Positions 7,095 through 15,201 of a stretch of DNA of 64,000 nt are shown here, piece after piece. The translations under genes and the position numbers were made by a program. Within the stretch, counting starts at the first letter, position 1; each line of letters starts with the position of its first letter. The notes beneath the pieces are model-generated. The model was not told the origin of the DNA. It ran no database searches and was given only the letters and a program-made list of their open reading frames with translations. This stretch comes from Crocinitomicaceae bacterium (GTDB taxonomy: Bacteria > Bacteroidota > Bacteroidia > Flavobacteriales_D > Crocinitomicaceae): positions 1 through 64,000 of the forward strand of contig JAQWFQ010000012.1 in NCBI GenBank assembly GCA_029238665.1, written 5' to 3'.

Positions 7095-8546
7095 ATGAAA
7101 CTACTACTATTAATAGGCTGTTCCATTTTATTCATAGGGACTACATATTGTCAGAACAATATTACATGGGATCCACCCGCCGATGTCTCTAGCTCTGTAT
7201 TTGATAATAATTTTCCAAGAATAGTTATGGATGCTTCTGGTGATCCTATGGTTACCTGGAGTGATGGAGACAATCTGTATTTCGCAAAATGGAATGGGAC
7301 AGGCTTTAGTGCTCCGGCACAATTAAACCCAGGAGGCGTTACCATTGCAGGGCTAAACTGGCAGGGACCCGATATAGCTTCAAGAGGAGATACTCTTTAT
7401 GCGGTTTATAAGCAAACACCTGAGACCGCGAGCACTAGTTATGTATGGTGTGTTTCTTCATTTGATGGTGGACAGAACTTTAATGCTCCAGTACGTGTAG
7501 ATTATATCGCAGACAGTATATCAAGATTCCCAACTGTGTCAGTCGATAATACTGGAAACCCACTCGTTGGATTTATGAAATTCAACTCAGATTTTAGTGA
7601 GGCAAGATGGGTTGTAGCAAAATCAACTGATATGGGCGCATCCTTTAATACGGATGAATTGGCAAGTGAATGGAGCAGTCCCACATCAGAAGTTTGTGAC
7701 TGTTGTCCTGGACAAATAGTTAGTGAAGGAAATACGGTGGCTATGTTATATCGGGATAACTTTAGCAATGTCAGAGATACATGGGCAGGAATTTCAAATG
7801 ATGGAGGATCCTCATTTGTTGGAGGAATGGATGTCGATCAACTAGGTTGGGTAATAATGTCTTGTCCATCATCAGGGCCTGATGGCGTTATTATAGGAGA
7901 TACATTGTATTCAACTTACATGAGTGGCGCGAGTAATATTCGGGTTTATTATAATAAATCATCAATATCTTCCTTGACTGGGTCGCCTGCGATTCCCTTG
8001 GATCAATCAGTATCCGGTCTTGCCTCTCAGAACTATCCAAGATTAGATCATTCTGAAAATGCAATGGCCTTCGTTTGGCAACAAGTTGCGAGTGCTTCAC
8101 AACAACTAGCTATACAATTTACAGAGGATATAACCACCGGAATCAATACTATACAGGAAATTGTTGATTCAGATAATATAGGGCATGTTGATGTCGCTTT
8201 GCAAGACGGGGTCATTTTTGTTGTTTGGGAAGATGGAGGATCAGGAACAGTTAAGTACAGAAGAGGAACTTACAATAACGTAGCTGAACTTGATCAGAAT
8301 GAAACAATTTCGACTGTCAGAGTTTTCCCTAACCCATCCAATGATCAGTGGCGCATTAGTGGGATTGAAGGGTTAGACCTATCTTCATATACCCTATTGG
8401 ACAATTCAGGAAGTCGCATACCTATTTCTATCGAACAAACTTCCAATGAACTTATTATTAGAAATAAAAACATTGTACCTGGAACTTATCACCTAAGAAT
8501 AACAACAGATTCAAGTGTTATTACTTTAAAAGTGCTCAAGCAGTAA
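7095..8546 (+). CDS. Secreted sialidase-like (BNR) beta-propeller with CDCCP motif and T9SS tail
   Basis: From the ATG at 7095 the 483-residue protein has a signal peptide (MKLLLLIGCSILFIGTTYC), repeated Asp-box-like motifs (SDGDNLYFAKW, SFDGGQNF, STDMGASF, SNDGGSSF) and a YPNP-type sorting domain near the end (VFPNPSND). The Asp boxes mark a sialidase-fold propeller, but I cannot see a full catalytic Arg triad and do not call it a sialidase. A cysteine cluster, V-C-D-C-C-P-G-Q, lies in one blade and could bind a thiophilic metal. It is divergent from the MbnP-like gene and ends at a shared terminator with the Cus/Cop cluster. Confidence 0.75.
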   Translation: MKLLLLIGCSILFIGTTYCQNNITWDPPADVSSSVFDNNFPRIVMDASGDPMVTWSDGDNLYFAKWNGTGFSAPAQLNPGGVTIAGLNWQGPDIASRGDTLYAVYKQTPETASTSYVWCVSSFDGGQNFNAPVRVDYIADSISRFPTVSVDNTGNPLVGFMKFNSDFSEARWVVAKSTDMGASFNTDELASEWSSPTSEVCDCCPGQIVSEGNTVAMLYRDNFSNVRDTWAGISNDGGSSFVGGMDVDQLGWVIMSCPSSGPDGVIIGDTLYSTYMSGASNIRVYYNKSSISSLTGSPAIPLDQSVSGLASQNYPRLDHSENAMAFVWQQVASASQQLAIQFTEDITTGINTIQEIVDSDNIGHVDVALQDGVIFVVWEDGGSGTVKYRRGTYNNVAELDQNETISTVRVFPNPSNDQWRISGIEGLDLSSYTLLDNSGSRIPISIEQTSNELIIRNKNIVPGTYHLRITTDSSVITLKVLKQ

Positions 8547-8571
8547 ACTAGAAAATCTCCAAATTAGAGTT

Positions 8572-8600
8572 AAGAAGCCACTCTATAGAGTGGCTTCTTT
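8572..8600. terminator. Bidirectional terminator
   Basis: AAGAAGCCACTC-TATA-GAGTGGCTTCTT is a perfect 12-bp stem with a four-base loop, flanked by A/T-rich sequence on both sides. It sits between the converging propeller gene (ends 8546) and the metal-binding lipoprotein gene (ends 8667), so it probably stops both transcripts. Confidence 0.85.
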
Positions 8601-8666
8601 GTTTGTCCAATTTTGAATCTGGTAAATAGTAATTAATACTGCGTTGAAATTATTAAAACAACCACT

Positions 8667-8864
8667 CTAATCTTTCACCAAATCCATTTCACAAACAGGA
8701 CAACTTCCTTCTTCGACATACATTTTATCCCCTTCACACTTCATAGGGCAATAATATTCCTTTTCTACTTGTCCTTCTGAAACCTGCTCAGCACTTTCTG
8801 AGCAACTTGAGAAAGACATCATTCCGATAGCAGCAAGTGCTAGTACTAAAATTGATTTTTTCAT
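8667..8864 (-). CDS. Small heavy-metal-binding lipoprotein (HMBD)
   Basis: This 65-residue protein has a lipoprotein signal with lipobox (SFSSC, Cys about 20) and a single heavy-metal binding domain: YYCPMKCEGD...GSCPVCEMDLVKD. Two Cys-containing knuckles, CPMxC and CPVCxM, are the family signature; here Glu replaces the usual Gly of CGMDL. It is a likely periplasmic copper-binding accessory protein at the 3' end of the efflux cluster. A tandem ATG three bases upstream (8867) is an alternative start. Its leader, MKKSILVL, nearly repeats that of the next gene. Confidence 0.85.
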   Translation of the reverse strand: MKKSILVLALAAIGMMSFSSCSESAEQVSEGQVEKEYYCPMKCEGDKMYVEEGSCPVCEMDLVKD

Positions 8865-8889
8865 CATTTTTTATTTTATTGTTTATTTA

Positions 8890-9228
8890 TTATTCAGGTC
8901 GATCATACTGGCAGCAACCATGTAGTGAATTATACTTTTTATCAGTGGATCTATGAGAATCGGAATCATATCCGACATCCGCTATTAATTGTTTTAACTC
9001 GTCCAATGTAATTTGTTTTGAGTCGTACTTAATTGTCATTTTCTTAGACTCCACATTCCAATCAGCCGAAAACACTCCTTGCTGCTCATTAACCGCACCC
9101 TCAATTTTTCGTTCACACATCCCGCAATTACCATATACTTTAAAGGATGTTTGTTCTCGTCCAGACTGAGCTTTTGAGTTAAATGCCAACATAAACAGCG
9201 CGACAAGCGCCAAAATTGATTTTTTCAT
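8890..9228 (-). CDS. Secreted heavy-metal-associated (HMA) domain protein
   Basis: The 112-residue protein has a signal peptide (MKKSILALVALFMLAFNSKAQ) and one HMA fold with the motif NCGMCERKIE, the GMCxxC-like copper loop seen in periplasmic HMA proteins of this phylum. It ends with a second thiol pair (HGCCQYDRPE). It probably carries copper between envelope proteins or acts as a buffer. It lies 21 bp after the CusB-type gene, in the same transcript. Confidence 0.85.
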   Translation of the reverse strand: MKKSILALVALFMLAFNSKAQSGREQTSFKVYGNCGMCERKIEGAVNEQQGVFSADWNVESKKMTIKYDSKQITLDELKQLIADVGYDSDSHRSTDKKYNSLHGCCQYDRPE

Positions 9229-9249
9229 ACTTTATTTGTTTTTACATTA

Positions 9250-10977
9250 TTAATTAATTTTATCCTCTATAGACCCACATTTGAGCATTTGACTTCCGAA
9301 AAATGGGTTTCGTATTTTATCAGTATCACTCAACCAATAAGCTCCCTTGTTGTCAAATGCCATGGGGCAATATTGAACGAAAGTGGTTAGCTTTTCAAGC
9401 CCAAAAGCTTTCGAAATTTCAATCATATTTCTCGAAAGCGCTCCAAAAATAATACGAGCGTCAGTTATGTCAGTCGTCTCTGTTAACTGCGTAATAGCCG
9501 TCTTAACAGACTTCATCTTCTCCATCCAAAACATATGAGCATTGCCTTGAATCATTGACATGTCAATGGTGGTGAGAGTTTCTAAAAGGTGAGCAGACTC
9601 CCTAATAGCTAGCTTTAAGTCATCATTTACGAATCCATCTTTAACAACATAATACAGGCTTAAAAGCATTTCAAGTTGTTCTTTGAACTTATCCGGAGTA
9701 GCTTCAGTAAAATCGGGTGAAGTTGGTAAAACGGCAGTTGTCGTTTCAAGTAAACTCCTATTCATCATGCTAACTTGATTATTCAATTGTGCAGAAGCAT
9801 CAATTACAAATGCTCCATTGGTGACAACTTCATCACCTTCAATCAATCCTTCAATCAATTCATAGTCCATACCAACAGTAGCCCCAATTTCAACCTCCCT
9901 ATATTCAAAAGATGGCACCTCCAAATCAGGCAATTTTACATATACGACAGATCGTTCTCCAGTCCAGAGAACTGCCGTTTTAGGAACTGTTAAAACCGAA
10001 TATTTATGCATCGGTTCATGTTTTAATTGCCCCGTGATAAACATTTCTGGCTTCAATTTATTTTGGGAATTTATAATCTTTAATCGAACGGCAGCAGTTC
10101 TTGTAGTTGGATCAATAAATGGATCAATGAAAGAGACTTTACCGACGAATTCTTCATTCATTAATGAAGGAGTTGTAAATGTTACTTCACTCCCAATATT
10201 GATTTCCTTTAACTGAGCTTCGTAAACGTCAAATACCGCCCATAACTGATTAAGATTTTGAAGTTCAAAAAGAACACCACCACGAGATAAGTAATCACCA
10301 ACTGAGACCTTTTTAACTTGAATTACACCTGAATAATCAGCGCGAATATCAAAATGCTCTTTAACCCTACCAGATTTAATAATTTCATTAATCTCTTTGT
10401 TCGTTATTTTCCAATAGCGAAGCTTGTTTTTTGCGGCCTCCAACAGTTGAGGATTCTCATTTTTTAATTTTTGTGCAGCAAGCAATTCGTTTTGAGCAGT
10501 TATTAAATCAGGAGAGTAAATAGAAGCTATTTTTTGCCCTTGGTGCACATAATCACCCGTGAAACTAACGTACAGTTTTTCAATTCTGCCTGAGATATGT
10601 GAAACAATACTAGAAGCCACAGTTTCGTCCGGTTCAATCTTGCCTGACAAAACTAAACCACCTTCATGCGAACTACCAACCCCGATTACAGTAGTCTCAA
10701 CGTTAGCAATGCGCATAGCATCCTCGGTCATCGTAAATACAAGTGGATTTCCGTTAGAGGCAGCGTCTGCCAAAATCAGATCCATTCCACAAATGGGACA
10801 ATCTCCTGGCTCTGGTTTACGAATTTGTGGATGCATAGAGCAAGTCCATATTTGTTCTGCCGTACTATGATCAGAGTGATCTTGAGCTCCATCATCAGAT
10901 GATGTTCCAAACAGAAAATAACCTAAAGTCACTCCAAAAACTGTAGCCGCTAGGATTATAAAGATTTTATTTTTCAT
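9250..10977 (-). CDS. cusB: RND efflux periplasmic adaptor, CusB type, with HMBD and DUF3347
   Basis: The 575-residue protein has an N-terminal membrane anchor or signal (about 5-22), then a metal-binding knuckle domain (WTCSMHPQIRKPEPGDCPIC, about 44-63, followed by GMDL). Membrane-fusion-protein barrel and hairpin regions follow (GRIEKLYVSFTGDYVHQGQ; LLAAQKLKNENPQ). A C-terminal DUF3347-like helical domain (about 430-575) ends in YCPMAFDNKGAYWLS...NPFFG. The adaptor would link the CusA-type pump to the TolC-type channel and hand metal to the pump. Its start overlaps the CopA stop by 4 bp, indicating translational coupling. Confidence 0.9.
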   Translation of the reverse strand: MKNKIFIILAATVFGVTLGYFLFGTSSDDGAQDHSDHSTAEQIWTCSMHPQIRKPEPGDCPICGMDLILADAASNGNPLVFTMTEDAMRIANVETTVIGVGSSHEGGLVLSGKIEPDETVASSIVSHISGRIEKLYVSFTGDYVHQGQKIASIYSPDLITAQNELLAAQKLKNENPQLLEAAKNKLRYWKITNKEINEIIKSGRVKEHFDIRADYSGVIQVKKVSVGDYLSRGGVLFELQNLNQLWAVFDVYEAQLKEINIGSEVTFTTPSLMNEEFVGKVSFIDPFIDPTTRTAAVRLKIINSQNKLKPEMFITGQLKHEPMHKYSVLTVPKTAVLWTGERSVVYVKLPDLEVPSFEYREVEIGATVGMDYELIEGLIEGDEVVTNGAFVIDASAQLNNQVSMMNRSLLETTTAVLPTSPDFTEATPDKFKEQLEMLLSLYYVVKDGFVNDDLKLAIRESAHLLETLTTIDMSMIQGNAHMFWMEKMKSVKTAITQLTETTDITDARIIFGALSRNMIEISKAFGLEKLTTFVQYCPMAFDNKGAYWLSDTDKIRNPFFGSQMLKCGSIEDKIN

Positions 10978-13355
10978 TTCAAGTATTTTATATTTATTGA
11001 TCTTAATCTAAGCGCATTTGAAATCACAGAAACCGAACTAAAACTCATAGCTAAAGCTGCAATCATTGGTGAAAGAAGAATCCCAAAAAATGGATAAAGG
11101 ACACCCGCAGCAATAGGGACACCTAAAACATTATAACCCAAGGCAAAAACTAAATTTTGTTTAATGTTTTTTAAGACTTTCTCACTTAGGCTCCTTGCTT
11201 GAACAATGCCAAGCAAGTCACCTTGAACCAGTGTTATTTCAGAGCTTTCAATGGCAACATCTGTACCTGTACCCATCGCAATTCCAATATCTGACAAAGC
11301 TAAAGCTGGTGCATCGTTGATACCATCACCGACCATCGCAACAATCTCATCATTTCTTTGAAGTTCTTTTACATAATTGAGTTTATCCTCAGGTAAGCAG
11401 TCTGAAAAATGACCATCTACTTCAACTTCTTGTGCAACTGCTTCAGCAGTAAACTCATTATCTCCTGTCATCATAACCACTCGCACACCTTTATTTTGAA
11501 GTGTGGAAATAGCTGTCTTACTTGATGGCTTAATCGCATCGTAAATGACGATGCAACCAACCAACTTGTTATTCATAGCTATGAAAGGAACCGTTTTTCC
11601 CTTAGCTTGTTCCTCCTCAGCTTTATTAAATATTGAAGCATCAATTTCAACTTTATGATCTTCCAAAAGTCTAAAATTACCAATAAGCACCGTACAACCA
11701 TCAATAACACCTTTAACCCCTTTACCTGTAATGGATTCAAACCTTCCAACTTTTAGTGACGAATTTCCTTCGGCATGCGCAACTATTGCCTGAGCAAGAG
11801 GATGCTCACTTCGCTTATTAATCGAGGCTGCAATTTCAATTAAGCTTTCATCAGAATATTCTGATGAACCAATAACCTTCTCGACAGATGGTCTTCCTTT
11901 GGTTATTGTACCAGTTTTATCTAAAATGAGTACAGTTACCTTGTTTAATAGCTCCAAGGATTCTGCATCTTTTACCAATACTCCTGATTGAGCACCTTTA
12001 CCGACTCCTACCATAATGGACATCGGTGTAGCTAATCCAAGAGCACAAGGACAGGCTATCACCAAAACTGCTACGGCATTAATAAAACCATATGTCAATT
12101 GCGGTTCAGGTCCAATGAAGAACCATACGAAGAATGTAATTATCGCAACACAGATAACAATCGGAACGAAGTAAGTTGAAATTTTATCGGCTAATCTTTG
12201 AATGGGTGCCTGACTTCTGCTTGCCTCATTTACCATACGAACAATTTGGGAGAGTAAAGTGTCCTCTCCAACTTTTTCCGCCTCCATAATAAAACTACCT
12301 GTGCCATTTATGGTGCCAGCACGAACAGAATCTCCAAGTGTTTTATCCACTGGAATTGGTTCTCCAGAGATCATTGATTCATTAATTGAACCAATTCCCT
12401 CTATAATCCTCCCATCTACCGGAATTTTGGCTCCAGGTTTTATCCGAAGTTTATCAGCTACATTTATTTCATCTATGGAAATTTCACGGTCACCGCTAGC
12501 GTCAACTACAATCGTTGTTCTTGGAGTCAGTTTCAGTAATTCCTTTACAGCGGAGTTAGTTCTGATATGCGCTTTAGTTTCCAATACCTGCCCTAGTAAA
12601 ACCAAAGTCAAGATGACAGTAGCTGCTTCAAAGTAGAGGTGAACAGAACCAGAGTCCCCTTTGAATTGATCAGGGAAAAGGCTGGGAAATAACAAACCAA
12701 CAACACTAACTCCCCATGCCGCACCAGCTCCTATACCTATAAGTGTAAACATATTTAAACTCCGCCTAACTATTGAAGTCCATGCTCTGGTGAAAAACAT
12801 CCATGTTGCATAAAAAACCACCGGAAGAGAAAGGGTAAATTGAATCCAATTACTATATACTTTTGGTAGAAATTGTTCAATTGCGTTTAACTCAAACATT
12901 TCTAGCATCGCTATAAGAAATATTGGAACCGTGAACAAAGTCGCTACGATAAGTTTTTTTAACAAATTAGAGTAATTTGTATATTCCTCTTCCACATTTA
13001 CTTGAATTGGAACTAAGTCCATTCCGCAAACCGGGCAATCCCCAGCTTTTGAATATGTTTTATCACCCTCACAGCGCATTGGGCAATAAAACGTACCAAA
13101 CTGCTGAAGATCATTTTTTTGGTTGTCATTTATTTTCGGCACGGAATGTTCCATTGAATGTAACGCATATTGCGATCCTTTAAGAGGCACATTGAGTCTA
13201 GGTATATCAATTGGCGTATTCAATATTATTTCAACCCATCCTTTTTCAAGATCAACATGAACTCCTTCAACTTCCTTTATAGTTAAGAGAGCCTCCGTCA
13301 CATGATTGGAACAACCCTGACACGACAAACCTGATATTTGATATCTATGTTTCAT
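10974..13355 (-). CDS. copA: Copper-translocating P1B-type ATPase with HMA and HMBD domains
   Basis: The 793-residue ATPase begins with an HMA domain (CQGC, 12-15) and a heavy-metal knuckle domain (YCPMRC at 90-95, CPVCGMDL at 107-114). It then has eight predicted membrane segments, the transport motif ACPCALGLATP (CPC 435-437), the phosphorylation site DKTGT (479-483), HPLA, MTGDN and GDGINDAPAL. These define a P1B-1 Cu+ exporter of the inner membrane. It follows the AraC-HMA regulator by 52 bp and overlaps the adaptor gene. The extra HMBD between the HMA and the first helix is common in Bacteroidota. Confidence 0.95.
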   Translation of the reverse strand: MKHRYQISGLSCQGCSNHVTEALLTIKEVEGVHVDLEKGWVEIILNTPIDIPRLNVPLKGSQYALHSMEHSVPKINDNQKNDLQQFGTFYCPMRCEGDKTYSKAGDCPVCGMDLVPIQVNVEEEYTNYSNLLKKLIVATLFTVPIFLIAMLEMFELNAIEQFLPKVYSNWIQFTLSLPVVFYATWMFFTRAWTSIVRRSLNMFTLIGIGAGAAWGVSVVGLLFPSLFPDQFKGDSGSVHLYFEAATVILTLVLLGQVLETKAHIRTNSAVKELLKLTPRTTIVVDASGDREISIDEINVADKLRIKPGAKIPVDGRIIEGIGSINESMISGEPIPVDKTLGDSVRAGTINGTGSFIMEAEKVGEDTLLSQIVRMVNEASRSQAPIQRLADKISTYFVPIVICVAIITFFVWFFIGPEPQLTYGFINAVAVLVIACPCALGLATPMSIMVGVGKGAQSGVLVKDAESLELLNKVTVLILDKTGTITKGRPSVEKVIGSSEYSDESLIEIAASINKRSEHPLAQAIVAHAEGNSSLKVGRFESITGKGVKGVIDGCTVLIGNFRLLEDHKVEIDASIFNKAEEEQAKGKTVPFIAMNNKLVGCIVIYDAIKPSSKTAISTLQNKGVRVVMMTGDNEFTAEAVAQEVEVDGHFSDCLPEDKLNYVKELQRNDEIVAMVGDGINDAPALALSDIGIAMGTGTDVAIESSEITLVQGDLLGIVQARSLSEKVLKNIKQNLVFALGYNVLGVPIAAGVLYPFFGILLSPMIAALAMSFSSVSVISNALRLRSINIKYLK

Positions 13356-13407
13356 TTTTATTAGCCAAATTCGTTGCTTTGGCCTAAACGCTATTGTACA
13401 ATTCTGT

Positions 13408-13965
13408 TTAAATGTTATCTAATTTTTCCCTGGATGCAATGCCCCTAAACTCCGTCGGAGAAAATCCTGTTACTTGCTTAAACTGTTTTGATAAATGTTG
13501 AGGACTACTATAATTCAACTCGTAGGCAATCTCGCTCATCGTCAATTCGTTATAGGTCATTAACTCCTTAGCGCGCTCAATTTTCTGTAAAATGACAAAC
13601 CGTTCAATACTTTTTCCTTCAACCTGAGAGAACAAACGACTGATCTTCGAATAGTTAATTTTTAAATCATGGCTCAAGATTTCCTGAAAGCTTTGAACTG
13701 GTGTCCTATTTGTATAGCCGCGTACCTCACTTACTACAGTAAACTTAACCCCCTCAACAATTTGTTGTTCTTTATCCTTTAGAATTTCAAACCCTTCGAC
13801 TTTCAATAACTCGTTCAACTTTTCCACCTTGCCCGCATTCATATCCTGAGATAAGTGAACACATCCAAGCTCCACTTTTATAAAGAGTATATCCTTGGTA
13901 TTCAATAAATCTCTCACAACTTTGATGCAACGATCACAGACCATGTTTTTTATTATCAATTTCAT
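13408..13965 (-). CDS. AraC-family regulator with N-terminal heavy-metal domain
   Basis: This 185-residue protein starts with a HMA-like segment (MKLIIKNMVCDRCIKVVRDL, Cys10 and Cys13) of about 70 residues. It ends in an AraC HTH pair (about 95-180, with ELTMSEIAYELNYSSPQHLS and FKQVTGFSPTEFR). The fusion suggests a cytoplasmic sensor in which copper binding to the CxxC loop alters DNA binding by the AraC domain. Its place between the TolC gene (3-bp gap) and copA (52-bp gap) suggests it regulates this cluster, probably its own. No operator could be assigned. Confidence 0.85.
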   Translation of the reverse strand: MKLIIKNMVCDRCIKVVRDLLNTKDILFIKVELGCVHLSQDMNAGKVEKLNELLKVEGFEILKDKEQQIVEGVKFTVVSEVRGYTNRTPVQSFQEILSHDLKINYSKISRLFSQVEGKSIERFVILQKIERAKELMTYNELTMSEIAYELNYSSPQHLSKQFKQVTGFSPTEFRGIASREKLDNI

Positions 13966-13968
13966 GGC

Positions 13969-15201
13969 TTAGTAGTTTATAAGTTTTTTCATATTTGAAA
14001 TAGCGATATACTCTTTTTTACGTGTCTTACTCAACTTCAATTTATACATCAATAATTGATTTTGAACTTGTAATAATTCGTCAAATTTTCGCCCCTGTGT
14101 GCTGTATTCTGTATAGAGTAACTCTAGAATTTGTTCCGTTGTCTTAATTTGCTCTGTAAAATGTTCTCTGTTCACTTGCTCTACATGGTAATTTGATAAA
14201 TACCCCGCTAATTGTCCCATAACACGTTGCTCTAGACTTTCCCTATCGAAAGCTAATGCAGATTGTTTGAGCCTCTCTTCTTCATGAATTGCCCGTATAG
14301 GTTTGCGATAAAGTGGAATACTTAGCATCAATTTAGGAATGAAGATATCCCTCCCGTTGAACTGCGGATCCATATCAGTTCGTTCACCAACTATTGCATA
14401 ATCTAGTCCAGCACCTATCATGGGAGCCCCCATTTTTTTATTCGCCAGTTGTCTAGTTTTCGAAGCCGAAATTTCGGCATCGATTAATCTCAGTAATGGA
14501 TAGTGCTCTTTAAGTTTTTTATGTTGTTCTTCCAAGTCAATCTCAAGAACTTCAACATTCAAGTCTTGAACTTCAATAGGTGTGTTCCATGGAGCCAATG
14601 TGAGCGCGTTAATTACTGCAAATTGTTTTTCCCTAAGCGGAACAATCTCCGCCAATTGCTGTTGTAATTCATCCTGACTCAAGCGAACGCGAAGAACATT
14701 GATCATGCTTCCATTTCCGCTTTCTTGCTTTGCCAGCGCAGACTGTTCAATTGCTTTGAATTGATCTAGCATGGAACTTATAATCCCTTCTCTTTCTTTT
14801 AATTCAATCAGCGCATAATAAGCCAGTTCAATTTTATTGAAAAGCACCAATCGCTTGGCAGATATACGCTCATATTTGGCTTTTGACATGGCAATTATCA
14901 CGTCTCCTTTTGATTTACGCGTTCCAAACCAAGGGAACATTTGACTAGCGCTTACCATCATAATTTGCGGTCCCAATCTTGTTTCTGGCGGTAAAACAGG
15001 TATTCCAACACCGAATTGCATGTTGGGTAACGCACGTACCTGATTCACTTTCATTAATTCTGCATCATACTCAGTTTGTAAAGCTTTTAACTCAGGACTA
15101 TTTTCAACCACCATTTGTAGAAGAGAATCCAAAGACTGCCCATAAGATGAAAAAGCTCCAATGCACATTATGAAGTAAAGTAAAACCAATTTTCGTATCA
15201 T
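13969..15201 (-). CDS. TolC-family outer-membrane efflux protein, CusC role
   Basis: The 410-residue protein has a signal peptide (to about residue 21, SSYGQ) and long heptad-rich helices with the two-fold repeat of outer-membrane efflux proteins (SLDSLLQMVVENSPELKALQ near the start; QIKTTEQILELLYTEYSTQG near the end). It would form the exit duct for the CusAB-type pump. Its start overlaps the end of the cusA-type gene by 4 bp. Confidence 0.88.
   Translation of the reverse strand: MIRKLVLLYFIMCIGAFSSYGQSLDSLLQMVVENSPELKALQTEYDAELMKVNQVRALPNMQFGVGIPVLPPETRLGPQIMMVSASQMFPWFGTRKSKGDVIIAMSKAKYERISAKRLVLFNKIELAYYALIELKEREGIISSMLDQFKAIEQSALAKQESGNGSMINVLRVRLSQDELQQQLAEIVPLREKQFAVINALTLAPWNTPIEVQDLNVEVLEIDLEEQHKKLKEHYPLLRLIDAEISASKTRQLANKKMGAPMIGAGLDYAIVGERTDMDPQFNGRDIFIPKLMLSIPLYRKPIRAIHEEERLKQSALAFDRESLEQRVMGQLAGYLSNYHVEQVNREHFTEQIKTTEQILELLYTEYSTQGRKFDELLQVQNQLLMYKLKLSKTRKKEYIAISNMKKLINY

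Noticed and set aside
7095-8546. Calling the BNR protein a sialidase
   Set aside because: Asp boxes are present, but catalytic Arg/Tyr/Glu residues could not be identified.
12259-12636. 125-residue plus-strand ORF inside copA
   Set aside because: Antisense shadow of conserved ATPase sequence.
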